Assembly: GCA_964247295.1 (NCBI GenBank)
Contig: CAXTTV010000196.1
Coordinates: 1 to 9,022 of the forward strand
Source: CAXTTV01 sp964247295
GTDB taxonomy: Bacteria > Chloroflexota > Ktedonobacteria > Ktedonobacterales > Ktedonobacteraceae
Reading direction: 5' to 3'
Length of the DNA: 9,022 bases
The position numbers and the translations under genes are program-made. The notes under the pieces were generated by a model, which saw only the letters and a list, made by a program, of their open reading frames with translations, searched no databases and had not been told where the DNA came from. Shown piece after piece: positions 6,756-9,022 of this stretch. The number at the start of each line of letters is the position of its first letter. The first letter of the stretch is position 1.

Positions 6756-7394
6756 TCACGCACGGACGCCAATCACCGCGAAAAGCGGATCGTGGCCGCG
6801 CGCGAACCAGGTAGAGCGTTGATCTTCATAGCGCTCTACCTCCACCCGTTCAAAACCACCAGCCAGCTTATAATACTCGTTCACTAGCCGAATATGCCCC
6901 TCATTATCCTCATTGCGCCACTTTAGCACCGCCTTTGTGGGAAACATCCGATCTGAAAAAGCCACAATCGAGATCCCACCCGGTCGCAGCACCCTGGCAA
7001 CCTCACGAAACACTTCCATTGGCTGCGTCAGATACTGCACCGAGACCGAATTCAGCACGGCATCAAAGCTGGCATCCTCAAACGGCAGAGTCGGATTCTC
7101 ATTCAAGTTATGCACCAGGGATCGGCTCAACTGCTTGTTCGCCTGCATCTCCGCCCCATTCATCCCCAGCCCCACAACCTCTTTATACTGCACGTCCTTC
7201 GGGAGATGCGAATAATAACTACTCATCAGATCCAGCACCCGGCTATTCACCGGAACCCATTTACGAATCACATTTGTCAGGGCCGCGATCGCCTGATCAT
7301 CAATATGGGCAACCATTCGTGGCTGAATATAAAAATTCTCATCGGCGCTCTCATCTTGACGCGCGAAATCTCTTGGCCTAAACTGGGCAGACAT
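6756..7394 (-). CDS. Class I SAM-dependent methyltransferase-like protein
   Basis: A 212-residue protein of methyltransferase type 11 pattern. The post-I to motif IV part is clear: LPFEDASFDAVLNSVSVQYL (103-122), and motif V/VI region EVFREVARVLRPGG (127-140) followed by strand ISIVAFSDRMFP. Motif I is unusual: VLDLMSSYYSHLP (53-65) replaces the glycine-rich DxGxGxG loop, while VVGLGMN (73-79) follows as strand 2. I recall a family with this DLMSS...SHLP motif in cyanobacteria and related soil bacteria, annotated as methyltransferases. Start chosen at ATG 7392-7394 because AAGAGAGG lies six bases upstream; the frame continues to a TTG at 7475, but without a ribosome binding site. The gene faces the SDR gene tail to tail. 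It lies 106 bp after the DUF5946-like gene on the same strand and may be co-transcribed with it. Substrate unknown. Confidence 0.85.
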   Translation of the reverse strand: MSAQFRPRDFARQDESADENFYIQPRMVAHIDDQAIAALTNVIRKWVPVNSRVLDLMSSYYSHLPKDVQYKEVVGLGMNGAEMQANKQLSRSLVHNLNENPTLPFEDASFDAVLNSVSVQYLTQPMEVFREVARVLRPGGISIVAFSDRMFPTKAVLKWRNEDNEGHIRLVNEYYKLAGGFERVEVERYEDQRSTWFARGHDPLFAVIGVRA

Positions 7395-7400
7395 AGTGTA

Positions 7401-7454
7401 CCTCTCTTTTTCAATAGAAACCTTTTCTCTCCTCATTTTAGGAGATAAGAGAGG
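7401..7454 (-). promoter_or_regulatory. Candidate leader structure sequestering the methyltransferase RBS
   Basis: On the minus strand CCTCTCTT (7447-7454) is an exact 8-base complement of AAGAGAGG (7401-7408), which contains the ribosome binding site six bases before the ATG. Between them a smaller perfect hairpin, TCTCCT/AGGAGA (7440-7445 and 7428-7433, 6-base loop), is nested. The two stems can form together and would hide the ribosome binding site. It needs a transcript that starts above 7454, either from an own promoter I cannot pin down or by read-through from the upstream gene. Confidence 0.35.
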
Positions 7455-7500
7455 AACATAACAATCACGCTGCAATTTCCATAAAAACTACGCTTCCTAT

Positions 7501-7941
7501 TTACGGCAGCAAAGATGCCATCTGCTCTAATGTACTCTGTGCCCATTGCGTAATCTTTTTACAGTATTGCTCAGCATCTGAAGTGCTCTGGGAGACATCA
7601 ACAATAGTCATGGACCAGATAACCTTTGGGAGCGGTGGTGCATCCGCCTGTCTCGTCACTTTCCACGAACGGTTACCAGGGTTCGCCCCTTGCCCAGCCA
7701 TCTGACGGATCTGCTGGATATTTCTCAGTCCATTCAGGTAAGTACGAAGTTGCGATTGTATCCAGACGAGCGCCTCATCACTATATCCACAGTGCTGGAT
7801 CATAAAGCACGAAACCGTGAGAAAATGCACCTGACCATAAACCAGGTCTGTAAACTCAAAACTGAGAAACTCGTCGAAAATTTCCTGACACGTCTTCCCC
7901 TCCTGAAGTACAGCACCACACTCGATACAGCATTCTGACAT
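7501..7941 (-). CDS. DUF5946-like cysteine-rich protein
   Basis: A 146-residue protein that resembles the DUF5946 family, whose members begin with a CxxCGA knuckle and carry a conserved HxLTVxCYxxQH block. Here these are C5-I-E-C8-G-A, C18 and VHFLTVSCFMIQH (38-50), with C45, H50 and C51. The Cys and His residues suggest a metal site, probably zinc, but this is inference. The rest is mainly helical, with W57-I-Q-S-Q-L-R-T-Y-L (60-69), and a proline-rich strand PPLPKVIWSMTIVDV (102-116) before a final helix. Function is not known to me. GGGAGAAGG ends four bases before the ATG at 7939-7941. It lies upstream of the methyltransferase gene on the same strand and is divergent from the nucleotidyltransferase gene across 132 bp. 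Confidence 0.8.
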   Translation of the reverse strand: MSECCIECGAVLQEGKTCQEIFDEFLSFEFTDLVYGQVHFLTVSCFMIQHCGYSDEALVWIQSQLRTYLNGLRNIQQIRQMAGQGANPGNRSWKVTRQADAPPLPKVIWSMTIVDVSQSTSDAEQYCKKITQWAQSTLEQMASLLP

Positions 7942-8022
7942 CTAACCTTCTCCCGATAGAGTAAAAAGCTTTCACTATCACTAAGAACAGCCTCTCAACG
8001 CCTGGACCTACATTTAATAATT

Positions 8023-8028
8023 TATACT
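8023..8028 (+). promoter_or_regulatory. Possible -10 box for the nucleotidyltransferase gene
   Basis: TATACT lies 45 bp upstream of the ATG in an AT-rich stretch (8010-8060) between two divergent genes. No recognisable -35 hexamer is found at the right distance. TAGAAT at 8045-8050 is an alternative but leaves almost no leader before the ribosome binding site. Confidence 0.25.
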
Positions 8029-8073
8029 ACATTTGTCTTATTTTTAGAATAATATATAAAAAGGAGATCTCTA

Positions 8074-8940
8074 ATGGCCGATTTTAAAAGTAGATCAAGA
8101 GAAACGATCCAGGGGCAAGAGAGAAGCTATCTGACAGATGCTTTCTTACCCGATCTGGTGAAAGAGCTGGATCATGAGGATATTGTAGGCATCACCCTGG
8201 GAGGAAGTTATGCGCGTGGAAATGCTACCATGTATAGCGATGTAGATATCGCCTGTTTCTGGCGCGAAGGCCAGACACCGCCACCCAAACGCTTCTTTTA
8301 TCGAGAGGACAGGCTTATCAGTGTCAAGATGACCTCAGTTGCAGAGTTCCGGGCAATGCTCAAACGTCCACAGGCTGTCATCCTTTTCGTTGGTGACAAA
8401 CACCAGATTCTCCTAGATAAAGACGGCTCCATCGCCCAATTGATGAAGGAAATAGAGGCTTTTCGCTGGGAAGATCTCCAATCGGAGACCGACGCCAGCA
8501 TTAGCACATGGATGATGCTCAAAGCCGAGGATATCCAGAAAGTCTTACGAGAATTTCAGCAAAACAACATGCCAGGATTGGCCTATGCAATCTCAAAGCT
8601 CGTCTCCGAAATGACGCTATTGACAGCCCTCAACTACAAAATATTCATCATCAATGACAGTAATTATTACCGGCAGGTAGAAGAGGCCGCCGGACTCGAC
8701 TCTGCCTGGACTCGCTGGCACCGCATCGCTACCGGAATCGTGCCAGGACCAATGGGCATTGATCCATTGAGAGCCAGAGGGATCACTGTACTCCGCCTCT
8801 ACCACGAAACCTTTGCCATCACGAAATCAGCCATGCAACCCGATCATCGGGCGGTCGTCGAACACGTCCTTCGCATCGTCGAAGAAGCAACAAAAGAGCT
8901 CTCATTCACATCTGAAGAAAAACAACTTCTAAAACAGTAA
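8074..8940 (+). CDS. Nucleotidyltransferase-fold domain protein
   Basis: A 288-residue protein. The N-terminal domain has the nucleotidyltransferase signature: GGSYARGNATMYSDVDIACF (43-62), that is GG/S with two metal-binding Asp, D56 and D58. This is the arrangement in aminoglycoside nucleotidyltransferases and related stand-alone enzymes, which transfer a nucleotide from NTP to a hydroxyl. The third carboxylate expected in a later strand is not obvious: the candidate strand RLISVKMTSV (80-89) has none. The C-terminal half (about 135-285) is helical, as in KNTase-like proteins with a helical-bundle domain. An aminoglycoside-modifying role is possible but not supported beyond the fold. AAGGAGA ends six bases before the ATG at 8074, the clear start. 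The gene is divergent from the DUF5946-like gene; the downstream 82 bp hold no complete gene. Confidence 0.85.
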   Translation: MADFKSRSRETIQGQERSYLTDAFLPDLVKELDHEDIVGITLGGSYARGNATMYSDVDIACFWREGQTPPPKRFFYREDRLISVKMTSVAEFRAMLKRPQAVILFVGDKHQILLDKDGSIAQLMKEIEAFRWEDLQSETDASISTWMMLKAEDIQKVLREFQQNNMPGLAYAISKLVSEMTLLTALNYKIFIINDSNYYRQVEEAAGLDSAWTRWHRIATGIVPGPMGIDPLRARGITVLRLYHETFAITKSAMQPDHRAVVEHVLRIVEEATKELSFTSEEKQLLKQ

Positions 8941-9022
8941 AGAAGACAGTAAAACAACGATCAGAGGTAGCTTCTGCTATACACAAACCATTTCTTTTTT
9001 AGTAAGAGGCATGATCTTCTTT

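Noticed and set aside
6935..7381. A 148-codon plus-strand frame opposite the methyltransferase gene
   Set aside because: Its composition is rich in Pro, Ser and His with no domain pattern, as expected for the shadow of the well-supported minus-strand gene.
8064..8071. 8-bp palindrome GAGATCTC overlapping the ribosome binding site of the nucleotidyltransferase gene
   Set aside because: With no loop it cannot form an RNA hairpin, and 8-bp palindromes are common by chance.
8939..9022. Long-range inverted repeat AAAGAAGA/TCTTCTTT and a T run near 8992 as terminator of the nucleotidyltransferase gene
   Set aside because: The loop would be about 68 bases, and the only local hairpin (GTAGC-TTCT-GCTAT) is weak and 10 bases or more from the T run. 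The region also ends at the window edge.

Overview
The window looks like a stretch of a Gram-positive-like or filamentous soil bacterium of moderate GC content. My best guess is the class Ktedonobacteria (Chloroflexota). This rests on inference: a helix-turn-helix–NB-ARC–TPR protein, a DUF5946-like protein, a methyltransferase with an altered motif I and a stand-alone nucleotidyltransferase together resemble that group. No rRNA, tRNA, CRISPR array, transposase or phage gene is visible. The assembly has a 37-base gap (1889-1925).

Layout. The left part (1-1685) carries two minus-strand genes: an acidic 161-residue protein of unknown function (63-548) with a terminator-like hairpin after it, and a secreted 280-residue protein with an Ig-like and a carbohydrate-binding-like domain (843-1685), also followed by a strong hairpin. 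A 115-bp intergenic region (1686-1800) separates the secreted protein from a large plus-strand STAND ATPase. A 15-bp perfect palindrome lies at the right edge of this region, next to a TATAAT box. The STAND gene begins inside the assembly gap. Its visible part encodes an XRE-type helix-turn-helix, then NB-ARC, then six TPRs at an exact 40-residue spacing (to 4343). Three enzyme genes follow closely on the same strand: a RibD-C/DHFR-like reductase (4389-5234), a RimJ/RimL-type GNAT acetyltransferase (5258-5785) and an extended SDR NAD-dependent epimerase/dehydratase (5804-6751). Gaps of 45, 23 and 18 bp suggest one transcription unit with the STAND gene.

The right part holds two minus-strand genes: an SDR-convergent methyltransferase-like protein (6756-7394), whose stop is only 4 bp from the SDR stop, and a DUF5946-like cysteine-rich protein (7501-7941). 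A divergent plus-strand nucleotidyltransferase-fold protein (8074-8940) follows. The leader of the methyltransferase gene can fold so that an upstream element pairs with its ribosome binding site.

Working model (inference): the HTH-STAND protein is a ligand-responsive regulator that may control itself, the downstream small-molecule-modifying enzymes and possibly the divergent secreted binding protein through the shared intergenic region. An annotation that takes the first ATG after the gap (2073) would miss the DNA-binding domain.
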